Positions 22,020-33,653 of a stretch of DNA of 64,000 nt are shown here, piece after piece. Made by a program: the position numbers and the translations under genes. The stretch spans positions 2,078,697-2,142,696 of the forward strand of contig NW_022985437.1 in the NCBI RefSeq assembly GCF_010093595.1. Reading direction: 5' to 3'. Under the pieces are notes generated by a model that saw only the letters and a list, made by a program, of their open reading frames with translations, was not told where the DNA came from and did no database searches. The stretch is from Mytilinidion resinicola (taxonomy: Eukaryota; Ascomycota; Dothideomycetes; Mytilinidiales; Mytilinidiaceae). Every line of letters starts with the position of its first letter. Positions within the stretch are counted from its first letter, which is position 1.

Positions 22020-24878
22020 CTAGGCCCATTTTGGCCCCACTGACAGGCTGCTCCCCTCCAAGCCCCAGCCACCAATGCTATCTACGAACCCTTCATCGGC
22101 CAGATATTTCTGGGTAACTTCGCCTCGGACTGCGAGCTGCGCGCCCAATCTCCATGGCGTATCTAGTTGATCTACAATCAATTCAACGATTTGGAGCTGA
22201 GTAGGATCGGTAAGTTCCACTTTCTTGAGGATTTCATCGAGCTCCATCTTTGTAGTTGCTCGGTGGAATGACGACGCCGGGTCAGGATGCTTGAAAAGTG
22301 GGAGAAGAGCGGAGTAGTCTGTTTGAACGATGTCGTTGTAGGCTGAAATCAACTGTCAGAATGACCTTTAAAAGAAGAGCTTTGGCTTCCATCATGCCAC
22401 GGGACGAATCGGATTTGGAAAGAGGGAAAGGGGGTAATACTTTGTCTTGCTCCCCATATCATTCTCTCAATGGTATACCCATTGTCTATAGATTGAATAA
22501 TTAGAATAAGCTGTGATATTTGCAGTTGAGCCGCTGCTTACTGTTGATGATGAAGATGATTGGCCGCTTCAGCTTCTGCTTGACCACGGTTCCAATTTCT
22601 TGCATGGTCAATGCAAGACTGCCGTCGCCAGTGATCAAAATAGTCCTCCCGGGCGATTGGTTCTGCTTCGCCTGGACTTCAGCCCTGGCAACTTCAACTC
22701 CTAGAAGGGCACCTGTAGCCCAGCCAATGCTGCCATAGTAGATTTGATTAACATATCTGCGGAAACGGTTAGCCATCATACTAATACCTTTCCTGAAATG
22801 TTAGCCATCAGAGAGTTCCTTACTGGATATTTGCCGGGAATTTGATGTCGCAAAGTCCAAAGTTCGTGGTCCCTGTCTCTCCTATGACTACGTCACCTCC
22901 TCTGAAATACTCGGCGAACCTTGGCCATATCCACGACTGAGTAATATTCGTAGCAGCGTGGTCCTTGTATCTGAACGGAGGAGGAAGTTTTGGGGTTTGG
23001 GCCTCGTTCGAAGCCCTTTCATTCAAAACTGCGGCAAGTTGCGCAATCAAGGGCTTGATGAAGGTATCTGGATACGCTTTACCCTTGACCTAGAAAGGCT
23101 GTCAACCATTGCTTCGGCAAAAGTTGGTTTCGGGCTTACATTGACGTCGTGCGGATTTATGGCGATGCACTGATACTCCGAGAGTTTCCTGGAGAAGCCT
23201 CCAGAGTTCGTGTCCGCAGGCATATATCCCAAGATGAGTACAAGATCGCTTGATTCACATGCTTGTGCTACCCTCGGTGAGCTGATTTGGCCGTTGTACA
23301 CCCCGACGTATTGAGGGTGGGTTTCGTCAATAATACTTTTGCCTGAGTTTGTCGTGAAGACAGGGACTCCAAGTCGGTCCACCAATGCTTTTGTCTCTGA
23401 AACCACGGAGAAACGTTGCACAAAGGCATCTACGAGGATTGACGGCCTCTTTGCGTTCTCCAAAGCTTCTTTGATAGCATTTACTGCTGCATCTTGAGCT
23501 TTAGTATCCACAGGCATAGAGGTGTCAATCGGTGTTTCCAACAACGCAGCAGGAACTTCTTCGCCCACCATGTCCAGGGGGACAAAGATGTATACCGGGC
23601 TTGAATGAATGAAGCATTCTCGAATCACTCGCTTTCCGCCGTTAGAATCTTCGTGCAAATAAGGCGATTAGTTTACATACGTCTATCTCTTTTGGAGCCG
23701 TCTTCACATCCCATAACTCGGCTGCAGCAGCTCGGAGGTGCTTTGATGTTTTGTTGTACAACTGGACCAAGTGTTCAGTCTTCTGAAATGAGCACAAAAT
23801 TTCGGATAGGTCTTACTTGGTGATCTGGTTTATCACCGATCGAATGGTGAATCATGAGGTGATTGTCTTGCATTGGTCCTTTGCATTGTTAGTATAGTCT
23901 AATAGATACTTTTGCGGCATCAGACGTACTGGTGGTTTGTCCAACGACGTGAATCAGCTTCACTCGTTCAGAGAGTGCTCCGGCAACACCATTCAGTGCC
24001 GATAGCTCCCCTAATTTGTGAGCTCCTTGACAAGTTTGACACCATATGCCTGATTTTGCTTACCAACTCCATGCGTAGTCACGACTATCCAACGCTGCGT
24101 CAATACAGTGAACTAGCTAAGACCATGGTAACATAACTTACACGCTCCGGGGACTTCCTTCACTCTTGCATAACCGTCTGCCGCATACGCTGCATTAAGT
24201 TCGTTCTGATTTCCCACTGGATTGGTTAAGTACGTGATTGATATGCCCCAGTAACTTGAAATGACGGACCCCAGTTCAGCCCTTTGACCCTACAAAGGCG
24301 TCATTACGTATTAGTAGGTATTCAAGATAAGTGAGACATATGACATATAATAGACCCGTCTCTTTCGCATGACAATCTAGCACGATACAGTACGCCACTA
24401 TGAGTATATGGCGATGGATACTTGTCCACTGCTGTCTGAAGGGCTTCTATGCGTTTTCAGACCTTTCGAAGTAGTTGGCTTTTGACTTTTAAACTCCTAT
24501 TGAAGCATTACAAGCATCGGCAGAGACGTGGACAGAGACTGTTTGAAAGACAACTCAGATTACCCTCGATCACGACTCGAGTCGCTTCAGGGGACCAACA
24601 ACAGAGGGTAGGTTATATGAACTAGAACCTTACATACTCAAAGACATAGTCCAAAAGCTGCAGATTGAAGTCTCCCGGGACGCCCTGAAACCATTCTGTT
24701 AGCATCGCCGTGCAGCTTGGGATGCAAGGTCCATGCTTTGCTAACATACGAAAATAGTATCAACGCCAATTTCATGGATTCTGATAAGCAGGAAAGACCG
24801 CGTCAGCACATGCCTTACATATGGAGCTAATAATTCTTACCTTTCCCATAAGTACCTGCCGAGCGTGATAGTAGCCAT
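22020..24878 (-). CDS. Pyruvate decarboxylase-type ThDP-dependent 2-oxoacid decarboxylase
   Basis: The model starts at ATG 24878 (MATITLGRYLWER) and has about a dozen introns, joining [72 protein letters not shown], a central domain at 23047-23640, then GDGSLALTMQEIG and [29 protein letters not shown] carries the catalytic Glu of this family. GDGS with the downstream NN is the Mg/ThDP-binding motif, and HH in MIHHS is the active-site His pair. The enzyme decarboxylates 2-oxoacids such as pyruvate or indolepyruvate to aldehydes in the cytosol; the exact substrate is not readable. The C-terminus (VGPKWA) and length match fungal homologues. One intron, 24290-24637, is much longer than the rest. 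Confidence 0.9.
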
Positions 24879-25483
24879 AGCGACGAAAGGCGAAGATTAG
24901 AATTGGTGCTAGAGAAATATATCAAGATGAATACAGAAGGATATTTGCAAATTTAGAGGACAAAAGATAGATGTGTACGTGGGAGTACGGCTAGTGCGGA
25001 GCATTAGGGCGGGCAGTCTGACGTAGTGAGTCGAGTCAACTACTTCGTAGTGGATCCTTTCTCGAGCGACGGATTGATTGAGAAAGGAAAGTAACTGCGA
25101 AATGCAAGCAAAATATGTCAGCGTTCGGCAGTAAGCCGCCAATGATACTCGGTAGGGCGTGAAGGAATGCCGAACCCCTCCATGGCTCAAGGCAGCTTTG
25201 CTTCTGCAGGCTTGTTGATACACTTCAATACGGATGATGAGAGTGGTTTGTGAAGCGCTTGGAACTCGTATGGCGATATTCTTGTGTTAGTAACGATGCA
25301 TTGAGTCCTACATACAATTGGATGGGGGGCACGTGGGGGGGTAATGAAAAGGCGCCTGCAAAATGGTAGAGGGATGAAATGAGTCAGGGGTCATGACGCT
25401 CCGCATTTTCGTGACTCGAGCTTACTACGACTTCAAGTCTTACCCCGGAACCCAGCCCTCAAATCCTCACCTCTTTCTTCAAA
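24879..25483. other. Divergent promoter region
   Basis: A 605-bp gap between divergent decarboxylase and beta-lactamase-like genes. It contains CACGTG at 25330-25335 flanked on both sides by G runs. No gene seen. Confidence 0.55.
25324..25341. promoter_or_regulatory. G-run-flanked CACGTG box
   Basis: CACGTG is embedded between six and about seven G residues, about 145 bp upstream of the beta-lactamase-like start. The G runs resemble stress-response elements (AGGGG). Function inferred. Confidence 0.25.
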
Positions 25484-27544
25484 ATGCGCGTCGACAGTTT
25501 CTTAGCACTAATTGCTATATCTTCGCTTGTGAATGCAGCTTGCTACCACCCATCCCCTGCCTTTCCCCTCCCCTCCCTTGATCCTTCAGATCCCATCTTA
25601 CGCGCCGCCTTTGCACGAATAAGCAATGCTGCTGCCCTCCTGGTCGCCGCTCCAGAATATGATGACCATTCATACTCCATCGAAGTGACTTCGTCGAATC
25701 AGTCGCTTTGGTCGGCACATCATACAGCGCGGGAGAAAAACAAAGATGGACGTGGAGTGGATAAAGTGGACGGGGATACCGTGTACAGGATCGCGAGTAT
25801 CACGAAGACGTTCACGGTCTTGGGACTACTATATGAGGCCGCAGCAGGTAACTTGAGCCTTGATGATACTGTAGACATGTATTTGGATGATTTGAGTGGT
25901 AAAAGAGGTGGCCAAATACCTTGGAAGGACATCACGTTGAGAAGTCTAGCAAGTCAATTGAGCGGAATACCAAGAGAATGTGAGCCCATTCTGCCTACTA
26001 CGTGACGGAATGATCGAAAATCATGCAAGCTGATCCACTACCCCCTTAGTCGCTCAGTCCGACCTCATGAATACTCTAAAAGATCCAGTATCATGGGGAC
26101 TTCCTCCCGTGGATCGAAAAGGTCTCGTAAAATGCGACGAATATGCCGATTATCATCCGTTCGTGAATCCCCCCAATTCCTATGATTAGTGCTTCTGGTA
26201 TCGGTTATCCGAGTTGTGTTGAAAATGTGTCTCAAACACCATCTTAGTAGCACTCAGAGAAAGCTGATACCAGAAACTGAACACCTGTCCCAACACCCCT
26301 TGCAAAGCGGTGCTAACACTTACGCGCGTTTTGATAGACCTTGCGATGTCGAAGATCTAATTGATTCAATAACGTCCAAACCTCCACTATTCGCGCCCAA
26401 CCAACGCTCCACATATTCAAACGTCGCCTTCGAGCTCCTAGGCCTTGTAATTGCCAACACGTCGCAGAGCTCGTACATATCGTATGTAGAAGAAGCCATA
26501 TTGCAACCTTTGTCCATGTCGCGCAGCGCTGTCACCAAGCCGCCAGACAGTCATGGAATCATACCAAATGGTTTCCAATTTTGGGATATCGACCTAGGAG
26601 TCCAGACGCCTACAGGAGCAGTCTATTCGTCGTCTAGTGATCTCTCCAAGTTTCTCCGATATATATTGAATTACTATAATGGCATCACACATGCCACAAA
26701 CTGGTTACAACCCGCGAGCTGGGCGGAAGGCCTCCAGAGCTTCTACGGAATGCCCTGGGAGATCTTTAGAACTGATGAAATATTGGCCTCTAGGCGCCCT
26801 GTGACTTTTGCGACAAAAAGTGGTGGTGTAAGTTCTTTTCCCTTCCTGCTTTCCAATGGCTTCCTATCTACCTCTTCTTTCAACGCTCCGTCCCGTCAAG
26901 ACTAACCTCTTCTACAGCTGCCGGGATATGCCTCCCTCATTTTTTTGTTGCAGGAATACGACATCGGCATAACTATTCTAGATGCGGGGGGCCGCGCCCC
27001 CTTACTCTTCAAGTTGCGCGACATCGTGACTGTTGAAGTAGTTCGAGCGGCGGAAGAGGTGGCGCTCAAAAAGCTCGAGCGCTATACGGGAAATTACGTT
27101 GCAACGGAGACAGATCTCAACTCTTCTCTCACGCTGAGCGTGGATTTGCATGGCCTCTCCGTTACACACTTCGTCTCTAACGGCACCGACATGCTGGATT
27201 CTGTAATCCCAAATTTCCCTGGGATTGAAGGACCTTGGCGAGCACAGCTCACACCCACGCTACTTTTCAAAGACGAGGAGAACCAAGAGGGGGAATTATG
27301 GAGACTGCAGGTAGTGCCAGAGAAGACGGAGGGAGAGGGTGATGAGGGCAAATCTATCTGGGATAATTTCTGCGTGACTGATGTCGACTCGCTCACGTAT
27401 GGAGGCGTGCCCTTGCAGGAGTTTGTCTTCTGGGAAGATGAGGAAGGGGTAGTCGAAGGCTTAGACTTATCTGCTTTTAGACTCAAGACGAGGCGGCTGG
27501 TTGGTAGCACGGATCGAGAAGAAGCGCAGCAGGAGCTGAGATAA
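25484..27544 (+). CDS. Secreted beta-lactamase-like (class C fold) serine hydrolase
   Basis: Start at ATG 25484; MRVDSFLALIAISSLVNA is a signal peptide. Exon 1 contains RIASITKTF, the SxxK nucleophile motif (Ser105, Lys108). Exon 2 (about 26050-26162 or longer) reads FAQSDLMNTLKDPVSWGLPP and KCDEYADYHP. The next exon has CDVEDLIDSITSKPPLFAPN and STYSNVAFELLG with the YSN catalytic triad element. After an intron at about 26829-26919 the gene continues with KSGGLPGYASLIF, equivalent to the KTG motif. These proteins hydrolyse esters, amides or peptides; substrates in fungi are mostly unknown. The splice between exons 2 and 3 (26163-26337) is ambiguous and includes a 10-bp inverted repeat, so this part of the model may be wrong or damaged. 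Confidence 0.83.
26193..26275. repeat. 10-bp inverted repeat inside an intron-like segment
   Basis: TTCTGGTATC at 26193-26202 is repeated in inverse orientation as GATACCAGAA at 26266-26275, with a 63-bp spacer. It lies in the non-conserved stretch between two conserved exons of the hydrolase gene. No clear target-site duplication flanks it. Confidence 0.6.
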
Positions 27545-27903
27545 GTCCTTAGTCTACACTTCGAATTCTTTCGCAAAAGTACGTAGGATGTTGGATAAAA
27601 AGCACGCCCCGCCTAAGATTATTGGGACTGGAAAATAAGAGACATTATATGTTCCAATATAGGATTGCTTTGATTGAATAGCAGTACTACAATCACGTGC
27701 TCAACTTCATATTGGAACATCGCTAGATTATACCTAAGTATTAGAAGTGAAGTCACGTGAAATATATGTGCGTGCCAAGCCTTTACTCATTCTCCGGGAT
27801 GACGGAGTAGCTCCGCCCTTAGCTCCCGCCGCGTCTTTAACATCAACCTTAGGAAGACTGCACTGGACCTGTATCTCCCTAAAATCGACTCTCCTAGCTA
27901 ACG
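27545..27903. other. Intergenic region with two CACGTG boxes
   Basis: A 359-bp AT-rich gap upstream of the parvulin gene. It carries TCACGTG at 27693-27699 and TCACGTGA at 27753-27760. A short inverted match, ATGTTCCAATATAGG near 27649 versus ATATTGGAACAT near 27710, is also present. Confidence 0.5.
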
Positions 27904-28361
27904 ATGCCACCTAAAAAGAAAGGGGAAAGCTCCGCAGGCGGTGGCAAGGGCAAAGGAAAGGACACCAGCACCGACAAAGCAAAAGAGAAGGGTGGAAGCA
28001 GCTCCGGGAAGCTCAAGCCAGCCACGAGCATCAACGTGCGGCACATCCTTTGTGAGAAGCACGGGAAGAAGGAAGAGGCGGCTACAAAACTAAGAGAGGG
28101 CGTCAAGTTTGATGAGGTTGCAAGAGAATTTAGCGAGGACAAGGCTCGTCAAGGTGAGAAGGGAATGATAGTCTAGCTAGAATTGAGGATACTAAGATCT
28201 GTGCAGGTGGCTCCCTTGGCTGGAAAACCCGCGGCAGCTTACTTGCAGACTTCGAGAAGGCTGCGTACGAGCTGGAGCCGAGCACTACGGCGAATCCAAA
28301 ATGGGCAGAAGTGAAGACGAGTGAGGGCTATCACATCATAATGGTGGAGGGTCGGAAATGA
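27904..28361 (+). CDS. pin4: Parvulin-type peptidyl-prolyl isomerase, Par14/PIN4 class
   Basis: Two exons, 27904-28153 and 28207-28361, total 405 nt and 134 residues. The first 40 residues are Lys/Gly/Ser-rich and basic, as in Par14. The PPIase domain runs from INVRHILCEKHGKKEEAATKL through FDEVAREFSEDKARQGGSLGW to the C-terminal GYHIIMVEGRK, which closely matches Par14 and lacks the WW domain and phosphate-binding basic triad of Pin1. Par14 enzymes bind DNA and pre-ribosomes and isomerise X-Pro bonds in nucleus and mitochondria. Intact. The intron removes an early stop that would otherwise end the protein at the domain's centre. Confidence 0.94.
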
Positions 28362-30235
28362 GCAAAGCAACGGTGTGTAGCTGCGCATTGGACAGACATA
28401 TCCACTGGGTCATCACGGAGCTCATGAATACAATTGAGTCTGGCCTGATCACGACTGTTTGGACCAGTCTACGAGGATCTTTATGAAGCTAACGAATCAA
28501 GAATCATGCACCAGATCGGTCAAGCTGTCTTCATCTACTATTCCAAACCGTGTTGGAGTTGTTTCTACTATTCGAGATCTACTACTCGAGACGACACAGC
28601 ATGAGACACATCGAGCGACTAACGAGGTTAGCTTCTGCTAACTACCCGTTTACCAGGGAGATCCTTCGCCTGGAACTGCACGCAGATACGGCATGCACAT
28701 ATCGGAGGTTACTGTTCTATTCCACTCTATACCCTGACCTGGATGAACATGGCATCCTAGGAAGTTCACTGAATCAGATTGGGTCCTAGACAGAAGAGTG
28801 GCAGGGACCAACAGATGAGCGCACCACCTCACGAGTCACAGCGTGGTTGAGCAAAGGAATCCGCTGCAAACCAGATGATTCCCGACGCCAAGAAAACGTA
28901 TAAGATCGGTGATGCCGGCCAGCGAAAAATTCGCAGTCAAGCAGTCACACAGTGATGGCGCCATTGACCTGGTCTCGATATACCGAATTAAGTCGATAAA
29001 AGCTAACCAAGTCCTAGACCGATGCAGCTAACCCCGTCAAGGCCCTACTCCGAGTCTAGAAGCTAGACAAGGCGGGGTGAAGAGAGCAAGGTGTCTTGCG
29101 GCAGTTGCATTCGCTGTAGTCGCAGGGCTGATGATCTGATCCCTGATGCGAGAAAAAGATGGAGTGACGGCGGGCAAGGAGGCGGTAGAAGAATTCTGGA
29201 AAAGCTTGAGAAAAGTCAAGAATTGAGGCAAGGCGATACGAGCGAGGTTGATGAGGTGGCTGCAGGCGTGCATGCTGATGGCTGTGACGGCCGTTACCCC
29301 GCAAGATGCAGGCTTGGTGCAAGTCAGAAAAGCCACACCGACTGAACACGAGAAACGATCCACGGACCCAAGGAACGCAAGTAGCTTGTACTGGACCGGA
29401 ATTCGCAGGGACAGCAGCCGTACTTCGGGATGAACAGCGTCAGGCTGCTGGATGAGCAGCGTGCTGACGCTTGGAAGTCGTCCCAGCACCCGGCCTGCCG
29501 CAGAACACGAGCGAGGCATCAGTGCATGCAGCGACGGTGCTCCCGACGCGGCCCCGCGCCCAGGCGAGGTGACACGGCAGGAAAGCCAGGCCGACGTTTG
29601 TTGCAGACATTGGAGAGCAACGTCGCATTTCTGGCGGTGGTGGCGCCCGGGGGCCGGGCTGCTGGACGAATTGCAAAATGAAGAAGCTCGGGACGTCTTC
29701 GGGAGTGGCTGCATCACGCGCATCGCGGTGACCTGGGCGGCGTCGCCAACTTCTGGGCATCGCTCGGTGCACCAATCGCTCGTTGTCTTCGAAGCCCGCC
29801 CCTTTGTTTGCCTACATACACCTGACCTCACATGGCAGATCGGCGGAGTCCCCACCTCGGGCCCCAGACTCTCAATGCATCCCCGGCCTGCCACTCACCA
29901 AGCCCGCTGTCCAGGGAGCCTTTCATCGATCTGCGGTGCTTTCCTCATGGAGCATTCACGCCGCGGCACGACGGCCAGCATCTGCCCAGCTCGTCTTTGG
30001 GGAGGGGGCCCATGCAGTTCTTTGTGTCTGACGACTCGGGATCGTTGCTTGTGCACATCGCTGCCTCTCTTATATAAGGCCCATGTACGCGCCGTAAACA
30101 CTGCTCTCTCCCACCTTCTCTGCAGCTCGCTGTGACCATTGCTCTGCAACACAAGTCCTGTTTTTTCTGCCCTAGGGTCTCTGCCTTAGGTAGACCTCAA
30201 CACTGCGTCTCTCAAAGCTGACCATATCTGCAACC
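28362..30235. other. Long intergenic region upstream of the hexose transporter
   Basis: This is a 1.9-kb gap. The part from 29040 to 30130 is GC-richer and open in several frames on both strands (29037-29894 minus; 29452-30135 plus), but the translations are Cys/Arg/Ser-rich without any motif and contradict each other. I regard it as a long promoter, as expected for a regulated sugar transporter. A TATATAAG box at about 30071-30078 lies about 160 bp before the start codon. Confidence 0.5.
30071..30078 (+). promoter_or_regulatory. TATA-like box of hexose transporter gene
   Basis: TATATAAG lies about 160 bp upstream of ATG 30236 with a pyrimidine-rich stretch between (CTCTCCCACCTTCTCTG). TATA boxes are common in strongly regulated fungal genes. 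Position-based inference. Confidence 0.4.
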
Positions 30236-32148
30236 ATGCCTGGCGGAGCCGTCACTCTCGTTGGGGCCACCAATGTCGACCGCGTGGAAGCCCCAGTGAC
30301 AATTAAAGCGTACTTGATGTGCGGTACGTGATACTGACACATTAGACTCCAGCAGTTTCTGACTCGCACAGCATTTGCGGCCTTCGGCGGCATCTTTTTC
30401 GGATATGACTCTGGTTATATCAGCGGGTATGCTCAATTTCCTTTCGAGCTCCAACAGAAATTTGACTGTCGTCAGTGTTATGGCAATGAATTACTTCATC
30501 CATGAGTTCCAAGGATTACCTTATCCGCCTGCAGGGGCTACCGAGGACCAAAAGAAGGTGAGACATAGTCAGTATGTAATCGGGAGTGAACCTAATATTT
30601 ACATTTCAGTACTTCGTTCTACCTTCCTGGAAGAAGTCCTTGATTACTTCCATCCTGTCAGCCGGCACATTCTTCGGAGCCCTCATCGCTGGCGATCTAG
30701 CTGACTTCATTGGCCGTCGTCTGACCATCATTGGAGGCTGCGGAATCTTCATTGTTGGAGTCATCCTGCAGACTGCCTCCGCTTCTCTAGGCCTACTAGT
30801 TGCTGGTAGACTCATTGCAGGCTTTGGTGTTGGCTTCGTATCGGCAATCATCATTCTTTATATGTCAGAAATCGCGCCAAAGAAGGTCCGCGGTGCCATT
30901 GTATCTGGCTATCAATTCTGCATTACAATTGGTCTCCTGTTAGCGTCGTGTGTTGATTACGGGACGCAGAACCGCACGGGTCAGTACACTGTCTTCGCGA
31001 ACATAGCCTCTTTTAAATCGAGCAAGAGGATGACTGACCGTTCTAGACTCCGGAAGCTACCGCATTCCAATTGCTCTCCAGATGCTCTGGGCTATCATCT
31101 TGGCTTTTGGCCTGTTTTTCCTTCCCGACTCACCTCGATACTACGTGAAGCGCGGCAAGATTGACGTCGCCGCTTCGGTCCTTGCTCGAGTGCGGGGCCA
31201 ACCCGTCGATTCAGAATATATACAGCAAGAACTCGCCGAGATCGTAGCTAATCATGAGTATGAGCTGCAGGTCATCCCCCAAGGCAGCTATTGGAACAGC
31301 TGGAAGCAATGCTTCACAGGTGGTTTGTCCACACCGAGCAGCAACCTCCGTCGTACGATCCTAGGCGCGTCGCTCCAGATGATGCAGCAGTGGACTGGTA
31401 TCAACTTCATATTTTATTTCGGCACGACTTTCTTCAAGGACCTAGGCACCATCTCGAATCCCTTCTTGATCAGCTTGATCACCACACTCGTCAACGTGTG
31501 CTCCACTCCTGTCTCCTTCTGGGCTATTGAGAAGGTTGGCCGTCGCCCTCTTCTCATCTGGGGTGCAGTTGGGATGTTCGTTTGTGAATTCATAGTCGCC
31601 ATAATTGGCGTCACAGATGGTCATAATAAGGATGCTATTAAAGCTATGATCTCGTTCATTTGTATCTACATCTTCTTCTTCGCCTCGACATGGGGACCCG
31701 GCGCGTGGGTCGTCATCGGCGAGATCTTCCCTCTCCCCATCCGTTCTCGGGGTGTTGGAATTGCAACTGCCTCGAACTGGCTTTGGAACTGCGTAAGCCT
31801 TTTCAATTACTTCTCGCCTACACAAGATGCTAATACATTTACTAGATTATCGCAGTCATCACTCCCTACATGGTCGGCACAGACCGTGGCAATCTCGGTG
31901 CTCGCGTGTTCTTCATCTGGGGCTCTCTATGCGTTCTTTGCTGGATTTACGCCTACCTTTTGATTCCCGAAACCAAGGGCCTCACTTTGGAACAGGTCGA
32001 CAGAATGATGGAAGAGACGACACCGCGAACTTCGTCCAAATGGGTCCCGACGACTACGTTCGCAGCCGAAATGGGACTGACGGATAAGGGCACTCTCGAT
32101 CCCGCTATTGTCGAGGACGTAGAGCGCAAGGGCTCCGTTGGCGTCTAA
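30236..32148 (+). CDS. MFS hexose transporter (high-affinity glucose transporter type)
   Basis: The model has six exons starting at ATG 30236. The splice after LMC joins AFAAFGGIFFGYDSGYISG and then VMAMNYFIHEF. Sugar-porter signatures are all present: DFIGRR (loop 2-3), LVAGRLIAGFGVGFVSA, PKKVRG, LPDSPRYYVKRGK (PESPR motif), QQWTGINFIFYF (QQxxGxNxxxYY-like), VGRRPLL, GPGAWVVIGEIFP and IPETKGLTLEQVD. Twelve membrane spans are expected, with both ends cytosolic. The last intron, near 31793-31845, separates NWLWNC from IIAVITPYM. Family members take up glucose and related hexoses by proton symport at the plasma membrane. High-affinity assignment rests on resemblance to fungal Hgt/Rgt-type sequences and is less certain than the family. 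Confidence 0.93.
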
Positions 32149-33653
32149 ACGAGTGATTTACTTCGATGATGAAAGAATGACCATAGTGCGCATCGTTGGA
32201 GTAACTCAGATTGATGTGTCTTGCGAGCGTATATAGTACCAAGTTTGCATACCTAATACCTCCCATACTCAACGCCAAAACAATCTCTTCATATCCTGCA
32301 CACCATCTATCAGTCGATCTACACGGAATCAGTAGCTTAACAGGCCCTTTTCGCCCTCAACAGTCCATGCCCAACTTTCCCGAAAGACCTTCCCTAAACG
32401 GCATCCATTCCCAGTTACTTGGCTACCGGTTGCGCCAATATATGCAACCGAAAAGACCTCAATGCCCTGCTGTCTCATACTCAACACCCATGCCCGCAAC
32501 GACCAACCACGCCAATTACCCCAAATCCCCTACCCACCAGCCGGGCCACAGTGCCAGCAGGGCATGCGCACCCGAGCTGCGTGCAATGCAGCAAAGCGGG
32601 TGATGATTGGCAGACGGCGCTGACTGACTAGCTGGCTGTGTGTCTGGAAACTGAGGCGCCTGCGAGCTATCCATGTGGTCATGATGTCGAGCGGCGGAGG
32701 TACTCGTCCACACACGAGGCGTGAGATCAAACTCTTCATGTGGACCAGTAAATACACACCTCCATCCTAGGAGTCGTCGCACATTCTTCTTCTTAGTCGG
32801 CATTCACCCCCCAAATCTTCTCATTGGCCGCTTTAGCCAGGCCATTGCCTGCGGAGGTAAACTCACCTGCTTGAACTGTATTTCCGTGATAAAGTTAGTC
32901 GCTACAGGCCTTCCCTGGAGCACCTTGGTGGACGTGAAGCTATGCTATAGGATAATTTACTTGCTTTAGCCATAAGCGGGCCCCATAGATTGGCGATTGA
33001 CAGCTCTGTATATAACTAGCTAGCATCACCTAGAATTTAAAAGCATCGCGCGGCTATGCTAGAGTAGAGGCGTGCGTAGCAGAGTTAATATGGTGACATA
33101 CATGCACTATAGCTGCTCCGGCTTACGAAAAAGGGGGGTGTGTATTTTACTGGTCCCCTTCTTCACAGTCAATGCCGTTTCTTATCTTGGCTATGGAGTT
33201 CGGGCTCCATTCCAACCAATAAAAGGAAGGGCAAACGCAAAAGACTGCTCCTAGCGGGAAATCGAACTTCATCTAGCGAGACAAAACAGCAAAAACGAAA
33301 CCACCCAGCTACCACTGCGCTACTACACTGTAGAGTCGCAATCTTTTACGAAATCGCTGAGTAGCTGCGTTTCTCACTATTTGTTAGTATGAACAGTGTC
33401 CAAAAACAATAGGTATATAACGTACTGTTTGAGGTTGGACCCTGGAAAATCCAATATCACAACAAAACGCTCGCCATCACGTGTTGCGCGTGCCTCACCT
33501 GCACCAATCTCCTCTAGCCACGTCCTCTCATTTGGAACCAAGCCTGGAAATCTTATTAACAATCGTTGGTATCATGCCTATCCGTCCCACCCTTCCCTCA
33601 CGTCCCTACACCTATCATACAAAACAATCCGGTGCAAAAACGGTATTAGCATA
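32149..33653. other. Intergenic region carrying a tRNA-like repeat
   Basis: A 1.5-kb gap between convergent genes. Short frames are not credible. The notable content is a SINE-like repeat copy at 33254-33390 in minus orientation. Confidence 0.55.
33254..33390 (-). repeat. tRNA-like SINE-type repeat, copy 1
   Basis: On the minus strand this region aligns with 41123-41248: shared ATACTAAC, then CTCAGCGAT with CGTAAAA, CTCTACAGTRTAG, CTGTTTTG and a TTCGA box followed by CCCGC. It contains a pol III A-box match (TAGCGCAGTGG) and a B-box-like GTTCGATTTCC about 55 bp later. A tRNA cloverleaf does not fold by eye, so this is a diverged tRNA-derived element rather than a tRNA gene. Confidence 0.6.

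Noticed and set aside
29037..29894. Minus-strand frame of 285 codons upstream of the hexose transporter, and an overlapping plus-strand frame at 29452-30135
   Set aside because: Both are open because of local GC content. Translations are Cys/Arg/Ser-rich with no motif, and they overlap each other; the region fits a long promoter.
33254..33390. Functional tRNA gene
   Set aside because: A and B boxes are present but acceptor and T stems do not pair by eye; the repeat relationship with 41123-41248 fits a SINE better.
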